This document shows, piece by piece, positions 1 through 6,878 of a stretch of DNA of 64,000 nt (position 1 is its first letter; every line of letters starts with the position of its first letter). The notes beneath the pieces were generated by a model. That model worked only from the letters and a program-made list of their open reading frames with translations. It did not search any database and was not told the origin of the DNA. The stretch comes from a virus. The DNA is taken from the IMG/VR virus record IMGVR_UViG_3300027917_000021, positions 62,001 to 126,000 of that record. One strand, 5' to 3'. The position numbers were made by a program, and so were the translations under genes.

Positions 1-72
1 AATTGAATACAACCAAAAAAGATTTGGAATAGGTAATCAACTCACTAAAATTTTTCATAATACCCGGAAATA

Positions 73-102
73 TATGGAGTAGGACATTTGCCCTACTCCA
101 TA
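73..102 (-). terminator. Inverted repeat at end of leftmost minus-strand gene
   Basis: An 11-bp perfect inverted repeat (73-83 with 92-102, 8-base loop) covers the stop codon of the small minus-strand reading frame that ends at 93. No strong U-run follows on either strand, so it may be an RNA-stabilising hairpin rather than an efficient terminator. Confidence 0.45.
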
Positions 103-326
103 GCCCCTTCCTTGAAAAACGTAATTTCTATAGTATTTAAGTATATAGGTGACACGTCACCCAAAACATAAGACCACGGTTTAGGAAACATTCCTCTAAG
201 ATCTTTAAAACTTGGATTTCTAAAATTTAAAAAATGCTCTGTGAATAGTCTAATTCTTAGAATTTTTTCTTTTTGACACACTGTAATATTGTCTTTCACT
301 TTCCGGCAATGGCCCCCAATGGTCAA
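93..326 (-). CDS. Small hypothetical protein (77 aa), doubtful
   Basis: This open frame begins inside the 3' end of the preceding minus-strand gene, with an overlap of about 76 bases, and ends within a strong hairpin. No clear ribosome site is seen, so it would depend on translational coupling. The product is mixed basic and hydrophobic with no motif I recognise. It may be real, or it may be a leftover from a frameshift in the upstream gene. Confidence 0.4.
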   Translation of the reverse strand: MTIGGHCRKVKDNITVCQKEKILRIRLFTEHFLNFRNPSFKDLRGMFPKPWSYVLGDVSPIYLNTIEITFFKEGAME

Positions 327-600
327 GTGGTGTGGTAATGCCAGTTGGCAATGCTACTACATCTCCGGAAGCGTCTATCAATATAAGATCGCCTTTTACA
401 CCGCTTCCGGGCACTAGAAAAGCACGCCTGTTTTTGTTTTTCAAACGCCGTGGTATAGAGTTGTGGGTTTCTTTATATCCGTATTCTACAATGAAATGCC
501 CGAGAACCCAGATATACCCTTTATCTACGAAACCTCTCTCTACTTGACGTTTTTTATAGTGTTGTGTTTTGTATTCCTTCATTGGTTTTAATTTTGACAT
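250..600 (-). CDS. Hypothetical protein (116 aa)
   Basis: A well-formed minus-strand gene with the ribosome site AAAGGAGA placed 7 bases before the ATG. The product is basic. Its middle part has alternating hydrophobic residues (VKGDLILIDASGDVVALP) that suggest a small beta-sheet protein. No family was recognised. It follows the zinc-motif gene at 619-822 with a gap of only 18 bases, so the two are probably one operon reading away from the plus-strand virion module. Confidence 0.65.
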   Translation of the reverse strand: MSKLKPMKEYKTQHYKKRQVERGFVDKGYIWVLGHFIVEYGYKETHNSIPRRLKNKNRRAFLVPGSGVKGDLILIDASGDVVALPTGITTPLDHWGPLPESERQYYSVSKRKNSKN

Positions 601-618
601 TGGTATCTCCTTTTTGGT

Positions 619-822
619 TTATAGTCCTCTTAAAAACTTTTTCATTGAAGTGGGAAGGGAATATATAGGAATTCCTGATTCTTCCTTTCCTGTATCCATT
701 GTATAACCATGTCCCCTGCCAAGAGTTCTAAAAAATTTTAAACATTCATCACTGCCACAACAGTATTGCCACGATTTTTTTGATTTACCACATCTGCATA
801 TACGAGCAGAATATTTTTTCAT
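619..822 (-). CDS. Small SEC-C-like zinc-binding protein (67 aa)
   Basis: The N-terminal third carries the pattern CRCGKSKKSWQYCCGSDEC. This resembles the SEC-C zinc-binding motif (CxCGxxxxxxxCCG) found at the end of SecA and in many small bacterial and phage proteins. Zn(II) binding is therefore likely, but the partner is unknown. The ribosome site AAAGGAG lies 5 bases before the ATG. It is the first gene of a short minus-strand operon, divergent from the glycosyltransferase at 924. Confidence 0.65.
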   Translation of the reverse strand: MKKYSARICRCGKSKKSWQYCCGSDECLKFFRTLGRGHGYTMDTGKEESGIPIYSLPTSMKKFLRGL

Positions 823-867
823 TTTTACTCCTTTTTAAAGGCATCAATATTCTTATGCCTCAAAAAT

Positions 868-896
868 TTGCGTTATGTTTATAATTTTTGTATATT
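868..896 (+). promoter_or_regulatory. Sigma70-type promoter for glycosyltransferase gene
   Basis: A -35-like TTGCGT (868-873), a 17-base spacer and a -10 TATATT (891-896). The -35 is weaker than in the other promoters of this window, but spacing and -10 are identical. The start codon lies 27 bases downstream, after CCAGGAAAA as ribosome site. Confidence 0.6.
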
Positions 897-923
897 TGTT
901 TTAGTAATTAACCAGGAAAAACT

Positions 924-1625
924 ATGATACCTATTTGTATGCCAACGTTGAATCGGGGCCACGATATGTTACAAAAGGCAATTGAAACAGCCTTAAGAGA
1001 TGGTAATGACATGATACCCTCCAAAATTGTTATAATGGATAATGGCAACCAATTTCCAGAAGCGATTGATATTGCAGATTATGAAGATGGAGAAGAACAG
1101 TTAATAAAAATACTGTCTGGTCCGGAAAAAGTTGTTTTGGTATCTGCCGGATTAAACATGGGAGTTGCATCTAGTTGGAATTGGTTTATGCGTAATGTTC
1201 CTATGGAACATGGTTTTATGATTATATCAAACGATGATGTAGAATTTTACAAAGACACACTTCGTCTTTTTTATGAAGAAATGCAAAAACCAGGAGTAGA
1301 TATGGTTATTGGTGAGTCTGGCGAATGGTCAATGTATACTTTAAGTAAAAAATTGTTTGATGAGATTGGTGGATTTGATGAAAATTTTTATCCGGCCTAT
1401 TTCGAAGATAATGACTTTTGTTATCGGATGAGACTTATTAACAAAGAATTTGTTCATGCTAAACATATACCATATGGACATCAAACTTCTTCTACACTGG
1501 CAGCTTTTAATGATCAGCAAACTGAACAACACCATATAAATTTTAGAAAAAACCGTGCCTATTATAATAATAAATGGGGCGGCCTTCCTTATCAAGAACG
1601 ATTCACCACACCCTTCGGAAAATAA
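924..1625 (+). CDS. Glycosyltransferase, GT-A / family 2-like
   Basis: Probably transfers a sugar from a nucleotide-sugar donor. Residues 1-110 form a Rossmann-like GT-A start (MIPICMPTLNRG) followed by the metal/nucleotide signature SNDDVEFY near residue 102. The segment GGFDENFYPAYFEDNDFCYR near 150-170 matches the acceptor region of rhamnosyltransferase-like family 2 enzymes. At 233 aa it is near the minimum for a GT-A fold with no extra domains. It stands alone with its own promoter and terminator. Targets could be host surface glycans, phage DNA or virion protein; the sequence does not say which. Confidence 0.8.
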   Translation: MIPICMPTLNRGHDMLQKAIETALRDGNDMIPSKIVIMDNGNQFPEAIDIADYEDGEEQLIKILSGPEKVVLVSAGLNMGVASSWNWFMRNVPMEHGFMIISNDDVEFYKDTLRLFYEEMQKPGVDMVIGESGEWSMYTLSKKLFDEIGGFDENFYPAYFEDNDFCYRMRLINKEFVHAKHIPYGHQTSSTLAAFNDQQTEQHHINFRKNRAYYNNKWGGLPYQERFTTPFGK

Positions 1626-1656
1626 GGAGACTTGACAGTCTCCTATCCCACCTTTT
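1625..1656 (+). terminator. Intrinsic terminator after glycosyltransferase
   Basis: A 7-bp hairpin, AGGAGAC (1625-1631) with GTCTCCT (1638-1644), followed by a pyrimidine-rich run containing TTTT. It lies directly after the stop codon. Confidence 0.6.
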
Positions 1657-1683
1657 CTTGCCGCCTTTTCTTTAAATTAACCC

Positions 1684-1712
1684 TTGACATTTTAATTTTC
1701 AATATCTATATT
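1684..1712 (+). promoter_or_regulatory. Consensus promoter for HNH gene and first MKYFEK cluster
   Basis: TTGACA (1684-1689), a 17-base spacer and TATATT (1707-1712). The predicted transcript starts about 25 bases before the HNH ATG and has AAGGAT as ribosome site. It is one of six near-identical TTGACA-N17-TATATT promoters in the left half. Confidence 0.8.
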
Positions 1713-1745
1713 TTCTTATACTGTATTAATTTTTAAGGATAAAAA

Positions 1746-2267
1746 ATGCCAGCAGAATTTAGACGCATAGAAAAATATTGTTTGGAATGCGGCAAAAAAC
1801 TTTTGTTGAAAAATACGAGAGACATAAAAAGAAAAAAATTTTGTTCTAGAAAATGTTTAGGTACATGGACTGTAAAAAGACAACCAGAAGACCATATGCA
1901 AAAAATGATCATATTGGCAAATACACCTGAATCAAATTTAAAAAAATCTTATAAGGGCTCAAGTCATCCTAGATGGATAAAAGACAGAACAAAACTAAAA
2001 AATAAAAGATTTTATTTTGAAGAAAAACAATTTATAATGGAGAGAATAAAAGAAGCTGATTATAAATGTTCTTTAACAAACGAAGGCGGTCAAATGTCTG
2101 TACATCATTTAGATTCAGTTCATTTATTTCCAAAAAAGAAATTTGACAAAAATAATACGATTGTTATAAAAAAAGATATACATTTAGATTTTCATAGGAA
2201 ATATGGATTTCAGTGGGCTACAAAAAAGAAGTGGGAACAATATTTAAGAGAAAATAATTATGTATAA
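1746..2267 (+). CDS. HNH homing-type endonuclease, free-standing
   Basis: Residues 10-40 hold a zinc finger (YCLECGKKL then KFCSRKC). The C-terminal half holds the HNH nuclease, with CSLTNEGG, the paired histidines of VHHLD, an asparagine in KNNTIV and a final H in DIHLDFHRK. The layout and the KRKxFCSxKC finger match the HNH protein inside the polymerase intron at 47478-47978, so both probably come from one mobile family. No intron core is visible around this copy and it has its own promoter, so I read it as a free-standing homing endonuclease. The neighbouring tag-gene cluster may be its landing site. Confidence 0.8.
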   Translation: MPAEFRRIEKYCLECGKKLLLKNTRDIKRKKFCSRKCLGTWTVKRQPEDHMQKMIILANTPESNLKKSYKGSSHPRWIKDRTKLKNKRFYFEEKQFIMERIKEADYKCSLTNEGGQMSVHHLDSVHLFPKKKFDKNNTIVIKKDIHLDFHRKYGFQWATKKKWEQYLRENNYV

Positions 2268-2688
2268 ACAAAGTAAAGCAGAAAGTAAAAAACAACAAAG
2301 ATTCATGGGCATGGTTCATGCTGTGCAAAAAGGAGAATTATCTCCTAAAGAAGTTGGACCAGCAGTTCGTAAAGCTGCCCGTGAAATGAAATATAAAGAT
2401 GCGAAAGACTTCGCAGAAACAAGCCACAAAGGATTACCAGAAAAAAAAGGGTCAGTACAAATGAAGTATTTTGAGAAAACAGCTTTCAAACCTATGGAGG
2501 CATTAAAAAACATATTTAGTAAAGGACCTGGTACAGCTATGGTAAAAGCAGCCCCAACAGCAGTTATGACACAAGCCCCAAAAGCCCAACAAAAAGTAAA
2601 ACGCTTGTTTGATGCAAGGGCTCTTGCCTCTGCAGGCATAGGCGGTGCTGCAGCAGGCTATGGTTTAGGATCAATTGGTAGCGAATAA
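2260..2688 (+). CDS. DUF3008-like domain joined to an MKYFEK-tagged glycine-rich segment
   Basis: Residues 1-65 match the small DUF3008 family (KKQQRFMGMVHAVQKG, then DAKDFAETSHKGLPEKK). Normally that would be a complete protein. Here the frame runs on without a stop into MKYFEKTAFKP at residue 68, the same octapeptide that begins the following genes, and then into a hydrophobic glycine/alanine-rich end (GIGGAAAGYGLGS). The ATG at 2461 could also start a separate 76-aa tagged protein, although only a weak AAGGG lies before it. Overlaps the HNH stop by 8 bases. It may be a fusion formed by loss of a stop codon, or a deliberate two-start gene. Confidence 0.7.
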   Translation: MYKQSKAESKKQQRFMGMVHAVQKGELSPKEVGPAVRKAAREMKYKDAKDFAETSHKGLPEKKGSVQMKYFEKTAFKPMEALKNIFSKGPGTAMVKAAPTAVMTQAPKAQQKVKRLFDARALASAGIGGAAAGYGLGSIGSE

Positions 2689-2819
2689 TAAAATATTTTA
2701 TAAAAAACACATCCTAAAAGATTTGTTAAAGGAATCTTGGGACTAGGCACTGGTTTAGCCATCGCAGGATATGGGCTCAGTGGAGGAAGTATTAAAAATA
2801 AAAATAAGGAAAAATTATA
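2688..2819 (+). pseudogene. Decayed MKYFEK-family gene
   Basis: Directly after the preceding stop the DNA reads ATAAAATATTTTATAAAAAA. This is the tag-coding sequence with the ATG changed to ATA and the glutamate codon to ATA, giving IKYFIKNTS and then a stop. In a shifted frame it continues HPKRFVKGILGLGTGLAIAG to a stop at 2819, which is the glycine-rich membrane-like segment typical of the intact neighbours. Start codon loss plus one frameshift is the simplest explanation. Confidence 0.7.
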
Positions 2820-2822
2820 AAA

Positions 2823-3239
2823 ATGAAATATTTTGAGAAATTAGCCAAAGAAGACCCGGGATATTTTGGAAAACAAATGGCTGCAACACGAGCATCGAGA
2901 ATTCATGATTCTGCGGCCGGGACATTAGTTGCAGATCCGAAATTGATTAAGAAAAGATTTGAAAAAGCAATTACATATGGTGTTCCAGCAGCTATAGGAG
3001 GTGCCGGAGTAGGAGCTTTAGTAGGAAAAATGAAGGGATATACAGGTTTCGGAGCAGCAGCTGGTGCTATATTAGCAGGTTATGGCGGTGAAGTAGCCGG
3101 CATACTGAAAGCAGACAAAGAATATTTAGCTAAAAAAGGAATTGAATTATCAGCATTTGGAAACGTCAAGAAAATGACTCCAGAGGCAAAAAAGAAATAT
3201 TTACACGAGAAATACCGCGGCGGCGGTTATAAAGGATAG
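2823..3239 (+). CDS. MKYFEKLA-tagged glycine-zipper protein (138 aa)
   Basis: Begins MKYFEKLAKEDPGYFG. The middle (residues 55-95) is a glycine/alanine-rich hydrophobic hairpin (AAIGGAGVGALVGKMKGY then GFGAAAGAILAGYGGE) of the glycine-zipper type, which can insert in or cross membranes. The C-terminus is basic. No enzyme motif is present. It sits in a run of five short paralogous-looking genes that share the N-terminal octapeptide and membrane-like core. Inference: internal virion or ejection protein, with the tag as packaging signal. Confidence 0.7.
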   Translation: MKYFEKLAKEDPGYFGKQMAATRASRIHDSAAGTLVADPKLIKKRFEKAITYGVPAAIGGAGVGALVGKMKGYTGFGAAAGAILAGYGGEVAGILKADKEYLAKKGIELSAFGNVKKMTPEAKKKYLHEKYRGGGYKG

Positions 3240-3249
3240 GAAAATAAAA

Positions 3250-3660
3250 ATGAAGTATTTTGAAAAAATAGCTATATCAAAAGAAGAAGAACAAACTTAC
3301 AAAAGAGCCCCATATAGGCTAGTGCCTTATGTAGGGCCATATTTAGGGACTCCAAAAGGTATGAGAAAAGAACATCCTTGGGTTTCGGCTCTATGGGGAC
3401 CCCCGGGGTCATTTGGTGCAAAATCAAAAGATACTGGAAAATCTTATTTAGAAGAAGCAGTTAAAACTGAAGCAGCAGTTCAAACTGGTATTGGTGCCGT
3501 AGCAGGCACTGTAGCAGGCGCTATGGCAGGAGCTAGAGGAAAACAATTAGCCAAAGTTATTGCTGCAGCTACAGGAATTGGTGCGGCCAGTGGGGCGGCC
3601 GGCGGTGCAATTGCTTACGGCGGTGGAAAATTATTTGCTGGGCAAAAGAAAAAAAAATAA
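3250..3660 (+). CDS. MKYFEKIA-tagged glycine-zipper protein (136 aa)
   Basis: Begins MKYFEKIAISKEEEQ. Residues 35-60 are aromatic and proline-rich. Residues 78-130 form a long Gly/Ala hydrophobic stretch (VAGTVAGAMAGARG, then GIGAASGAAGGAIAYGGG) ending in lysines. The start has AGGAAAATAAAA upstream. It has the same plan as the neighbours (tag, polar part, glycine zipper, basic end), but sequence similarity outside the tag is low. Confidence 0.7.
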   Translation: MKYFEKIAISKEEEQTYKRAPYRLVPYVGPYLGTPKGMRKEHPWVSALWGPPGSFGAKSKDTGKSYLEEAVKTEAAVQTGIGAVAGTVAGAMAGARGKQLAKVIAAATGIGAASGAAGGAIAYGGGKLFAGQKKKK

Positions 3661-3690
3661 TGAAATATAATGAAATATAATGAAATATAA
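3661..3690 (+). repeat. Three tandem copies of a 10-bp tag-start sequence
   Basis: TGAAATATAA occurs three times head to tail (3661-3670, 3671-3680, 3681-3690) and runs into TGAAATATTTTG, the true start of the next tagged gene. Each unit recreates ATGAAATAT, so three decoy starts precede the real one and all are closed by in-frame stops. This looks like replication slippage on the tag-coding DNA. Confidence 0.85.
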
Positions 3691-4394
3691 TGAAATATTT
3701 TGAAAAAAATGCTGCATCTGGTTCCATAGGTCTTTGGCCAGTTCCTAAAAATCTTGCAGGGGCGGCAATAGGAGCTACTATTTTTGGCCTTTCTGGATAT
3801 TCAGATGCAGATAAGGATAATAAATGGACATCTACAGCCAGTTCTGCATTATTAGGAGGAGTATTAGGCGCCGGAGCACAAGGTGCAGCAAGAGCAATGA
3901 AAAAATCTTTTAAGACGTCATTAAAAATGACAAAAAACATGTCAAAAAAAGACAATCCATTGGGCCAATATTTGTCAGAAGGCGTTGATCCTGCTGTAGA
4001 AAAAAGCAAGCGAGTGATGGACAAATTAAAACGTCAGGAAGACAAAATTAGGTCTCATAAAGCTAGCAAAAGTGGTTTTATGTATGAAGATGCAGTAAAA
4101 TATGTTAGGGAAAAGAAGGCTGCTACATTTAGAGTTTCTGAAAAAGATTTAACAAACAAAGAACTTCAACATGAGTTGAGAAGACCATATTTTGAAGGAT
4201 CTTTGCAGAATATGGCTTTTGGTGGAACATTTGGTGCAACCGCTTCTTTGCTTAATAAAGGAAAATCATACGGAAAAAATCTTCTAACTGGTGTTGCGGC
4301 TGGACTCATAGCAACTCCTATAGTTAATGCGTTAGATAAAAAAGACATATTAAAAGAAGTAGATCGCAGAAAGAAACACAAAGGTTATAGATAG
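3690..4394 (+). CDS. MKYFEKNA-tagged protein with two hydrophobic hairpins (234 aa)
   Basis: Begins MKYFEKNAASGS. Residues 20-35 and 50-70 are glycine-rich hydrophobic segments. Residues 70-165 are basic and helical. Residues 175-215 hold another hydrophobic stretch (FGGTFGATASLLNKG, then LLTGVAAGLIATPIV). The start is the last of four tandem ATGAAATAT units. It is the largest of the membrane-like tagged proteins and ends in an ATAGTGAA overlap with the next gene. Function unknown; inferred internal virion protein. Confidence 0.7.
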   Translation: MKYFEKNAASGSIGLWPVPKNLAGAAIGATIFGLSGYSDADKDNKWTSTASSALLGGVLGAGAQGAARAMKKSFKTSLKMTKNMSKKDNPLGQYLSEGVDPAVEKSKRVMDKLKRQEDKIRSHKASKSGFMYEDAVKYVREKKAATFRVSEKDLTNKELQHELRRPYFEGSLQNMAFGGTFGATASLLNKGKSYGKNLLTGVAAGLIATPIVNALDKKDILKEVDRRKKHKGYR

Positions 4395-4666
4395 TGAAAT
4401 ACTTTGAAAAAATATCAGAGTATAAAGAGTGGGATGATAGACACGCATTCACAGAAAATATACCGGGAGGTGCTGCTATCGGAGCTTTCGTTGGTCCAAT
4501 AGCTGCTAAATTACAAGCACAATTAATAAATCGTAAATTAAAAGCTATAGAAGAAATTAAACCATTTAAACCCGCCTTAATTAGAGCGAGCATTATTGGT
4601 GGTTTATTAGGGTCCATTGTTGGAGCTGGTAAATATGTCTATGAAAAAGAATACTACACAAAATAA
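4394..4666 (+). CDS. MKYFEKIS-tagged membrane-like protein (90 aa), GTG start
   Basis: The GTG start overlaps the previous stop (TAGTG). The GTG was chosen because it restores the octapeptide MKYFEKIS at the N-terminus. Two hydrophobic glycine-containing segments follow (GGAAIGAFVGPIAAKL, then ASIIGGLLGSIVGAG). It overlaps the next gene by 32 bases. The Ser in place of Ala at position 8 is also seen in the tagged gene at 8421. Confidence 0.7.
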   Translation: MKYFEKISEYKEWDDRHAFTENIPGGAAIGAFVGPIAAKLQAQLINRKLKAIEEIKPFKPALIRASIIGGLLGSIVGAGKYVYEKEYYTK

Positions 4667-5075
4667 ACCTAAATATTACCACTATGGTTATCGTTATATT
4701 AAACCACAGGATGAGCCTGAAGACTGGGATTATGCCATTCAGATGCATAAAAATCAAAATGGCACCCACTTTGATTTTAGATTAGCGAAGCCAGGACATG
4801 ATTATGCTTATTCCTGGGCATCACGCAAGCCACCTCTTAATATTACATCTCCTATTTTAACCCGCCGAACACATGATCATACTATAGAGCATATGGATTT
4901 TGAAGGTCCTCTTGAAACAGCAAGAGGCACGGGCACTGTGCAATTGCTTAAAAGGGGCAAAACTAAATTGCATTCTATAGATGATAAAGGTATTAAGTTT
5001 AAACTTGATACTGGTGAATTTTTACTTTTAACAAATGTTAAAGGTAAAAAATATATTCTAACAACTCCAACCTAA
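4635..5075 (+). CDS. Stand-alone LigD-type 3'-phosphoesterase domain protein
   Basis: Resembles the 3'-phosphoesterase (PE) domain of bacterial DNA ligase D, which trims 3'-phosphates and ribonucleotides from DNA ends before ligation. Visible signature: NGTHFDFRL near residues 40-48 (the H-x-D-x-R metal core), SWASRKPP, then HDHTIEHMDFEG (second histidine cluster) and GTGTVQLL. I prefer the ATG at 4635 to the earlier TTG because GGAG lies 9 bases upstream. A second PE domain, fused to a ligase, lies at 34904-36250. It has no MKYFEK tag. Metal-dependent end repair is an inference from the family. Confidence 0.75.
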   Translation: MSMKKNTTQNKPKYYHYGYRYIKPQDEPEDWDYAIQMHKNQNGTHFDFRLAKPGHDYAYSWASRKPPLNITSPILTRRTHDHTIEHMDFEGPLETARGTGTVQLLKRGKTKLHSIDDKGIKFKLDTGEFLLLTNVKGKKYILTTPT

Positions 5076-5105
5076 AAAAGAAAGGCCACATATGTGACCT
5101 TTCTC
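5074..5105. terminator. Bidirectional terminator between convergent genes
   Basis: Stem GAAAGG-CACA (5080-5090) with TGTG-CCTTTC (5093-5103). It is A-rich on the left and has TTTCT on the right, and it sits between the plus-strand PE gene and the minus-strand coiled-coil gene, so it can serve both. Confidence 0.75.
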
Positions 5106-5114
5106 TAGACAATC

Positions 5115-5642
5115 CTACTTCTCGGTATCGTCTTTTGGCTCGAGTTTTTCAAGCTTCGATTTGGCGGCCTTAAGCTCTTTTTCAAGCTTGGTTTTTTCCG
5201 CCGAGGCAGTTTTCAATTCACCGGATGTCTTTTTCAGTTCTTCATCTCTCTGCTCAAGAGTATTTTGGAAAGCACGGTTTTTTTCGATTTCCTGCTCGTA
5301 CTTTACCTGTATTTCCTTCTTGTCATTTTCGGAAATTTCCAGCAATTTAACGGACTCTGTGAAATCATCTTCCAATTTGGCATGTTTTTCACTTACATCC
5401 TGATAAAGAGCTTTATAATCCTTGTCATCTTTCGACTTGGATTTTTTCCAAAAAGCCAGCTTGGAAACCTTTCCAAGAACTGATTTTCCGGTAGACTTCA
5501 TACCGTTTGAAAACTTCTCAGCAGCCTGTTTCGGAACAGCCTTGACATCACTAATTGTGACGTTGGCAGTCTTTCGTCCAACGAAAGCACCACCAATAGC
5601 TGTTGCAATGCTTGAGCCAACAATGACTAATACGCGGTTCAT
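5115..5642 (-). CDS. Coiled-coil protein with N-terminal membrane segment (175 aa)
   Basis: Residues 4-22 are hydrophobic (LVIVGSSIATAIGGAFVG), a likely membrane anchor. A basic stretch follows around 55-70, and from about 75 to the end there is an uninterrupted charged heptad pattern typical of a long coiled coil. The ribosome site AGGAGG is perfect, 5 bases before the ATG. It is the only minus-strand gene within the 40-kb plus-strand module, and its DNA looks visibly richer in G+C than its neighbours, so it may be a later arrival. Function unknown. Confidence 0.7.
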   Translation of the reverse strand: MNRVLVIVGSSIATAIGGAFVGRKTANVTISDVKAVPKQAAEKFSNGMKSTGKSVLGKVSKLAFWKKSKSKDDKDYKALYQDVSEKHAKLEDDFTESVKLLEISENDKKEIQVKYEQEIEKNRAFQNTLEQRDEELKKTSGELKTASAEKTKLEKELKAAKSKLEKLEPKDDTEK

Positions 5643-5709
5643 AATTACCTCCTAAAAGTTAGATTGTTTAATTCATTTCTCTTATTCCATATTTGTGCTA
5701 TAATTCTAC

Positions 5710-5738
5710 TTGACAAAGAACCCTAACATAAGTATATT
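5710..5738 (+). promoter_or_regulatory. Consensus promoter, probably giving a leaderless mRNA
   Basis: TTGACA (5710-5715), 17-base spacer, TATATT (5733-5738). The ATG of the next gene is at 5747, so transcription would start at or within about two bases of the start codon. No ribosome site is present. Confidence 0.8.
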
Positions 5739-5746
5739 AAAATATT

Positions 5747-6682
5747 ATGAAATGGCCACATAAAAAATTTATACAAGCACTGCTTTGTGAAAGATATGGT
5801 CCGGATCAGGTATTGGAAGAATTAAATAAGTATAATCTTCCTTTTCCAGTACAGGAACTTCAGGATATTTATATGGAGATAAAACCAAAGCAGGAAGCTT
5901 ATTTTAATCATAGAAGAAAAGAAATAGATCGTGATTTCCTTGATAATGAAGGTCTGCATAGAATGTGGGCTTACTACTTCAAGAAACCTACGGATTTAGA
6001 TACAAATCCTATAAAAGGTGCATTTTCTTTATTAGAAAATACGCAACTCCGTATTTTATTATTTGCTATGGCATTAGCAGGAGTATCTCCTGAAGATGCC
6101 GAATTAATAGTAAATGCTAAATTTGATATTAATGCATCTTCAGAAGATATTGATTCTTTTTTATTTTACTTTTTTAATTTAGAAAACTTTAATTATAGTG
6201 AAAAAACTGCATTAGAAGATATATTTGCAAAAGACGTTTCTACTAAACGAGCTTTTAAACTTGCTTTAACAGGCGATAAAAATTATATGCTTTGGAAATT
6301 AGGTGCAGCCCCAGACAAAAGTTTTGATCAAATGCTTCGTGATATGCTAGCTGATTCTTATTATATATTTAAAGAAAAAGCAAAATTGGACCCGGATACC
6401 GCAACTAAATTTGGTAGTTTGGCAGTAAAATTAGCTGATAGACTAGAGCGTGTAATGATCAATGAACAAAAAGCAGACGATTTATTTTCAGAGATAAAAT
6501 TTGATATAGAAAAAAATAATGAAGTGGTGAAAGTTCCGACAGCTGACGAAATTGGAGCAGAGGTTGGTGGAAAATTCGACGATTATGAAATAAAAAGCAA
6601 ATTACCAGATTTTAAACATATGGAACAATTAAATCCGGCCATGCCCGGTAAACCAAAGGATTTGGAAGATTTAGATGACTAA
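5747..6682 (+). CDS. Terminase-linked protein (311 aa), candidate small terminase
   Basis: First gene of the terminase operon. The N-terminus (KKFIQALLCERYGPDQVLEE) looks helical and could be a DNA-binding helix-turn-helix. The rest is acidic and helical, with a linker rich in K, P and D at the end. I do not recognise the family. Position directly upstream of the large terminase, separated only by a 67-aa gene, makes a small-terminase or packaging-accessory role plausible. Start chosen at 5747 despite the lack of a ribosome site, because the promoter places the transcript start there. Confidence 0.5.
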   Translation: MKWPHKKFIQALLCERYGPDQVLEELNKYNLPFPVQELQDIYMEIKPKQEAYFNHRRKEIDRDFLDNEGLHRMWAYYFKKPTDLDTNPIKGAFSLLENTQLRILLFAMALAGVSPEDAELIVNAKFDINASSEDIDSFLFYFFNLENFNYSEKTALEDIFAKDVSTKRAFKLALTGDKNYMLWKLGAAPDKSFDQMLRDMLADSYYIFKEKAKLDPDTATKFGSLAVKLADRLERVMINEQKADDLFSEIKFDIEKNNEVVKVPTADEIGAEVGGKFDDYEIKSKLPDFKHMEQLNPAMPGKPKDLEDLDD

Positions 6683-6878
6683 AATAAGATTAATTAATTC
6701 CAATGCTGTTCGAGAAGCAAAACCAGTGCCTGCTTTAGCAAACATACAAAATATGGTATCAAGAAAATTGGCTGAATTAAATATTTATACTACTAATTTA
6801 TCAATCACGATGACTGCAGGAAAATATCCTGATGTAAATATAGAAGGTGTTTTAAATACAGATTTATGGCCAAAATAG
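6675..6878 (+). CDS. Hypothetical protein (67 aa) between terminase genes
   Basis: Overlaps the previous stop by 8 bases and the terminase start by 13 bases, so translation is probably coupled. The product ends in a beta-like segment (LSITMTAGKYPDVNIEGVL). No motif recognised. Confidence 0.6.
   Translation: MTKIRLINSNAVREAKPVPALANIQNMVSRKLAELNIYTTNLSITMTAGKYPDVNIEGVLNTDLWPK

Noticed and set aside
332-547. Plus-strand frame opposite the 250-600 gene
   Set aside because: Antisense shadow. The minus-strand frame has the ribosome site and sensible protein.
1746-2267. Second group I intron around the free-standing HNH gene
   Set aside because: No P, Q, R, S core elements nearby and the gene has its own consensus promoter. 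The flanking genes are not halves of one gene.
5161-5655. Several plus-strand frames opposite the coiled-coil gene
   Set aside because: Antisense shadows rich in S and F, mirroring the E/K-rich coiled coil.
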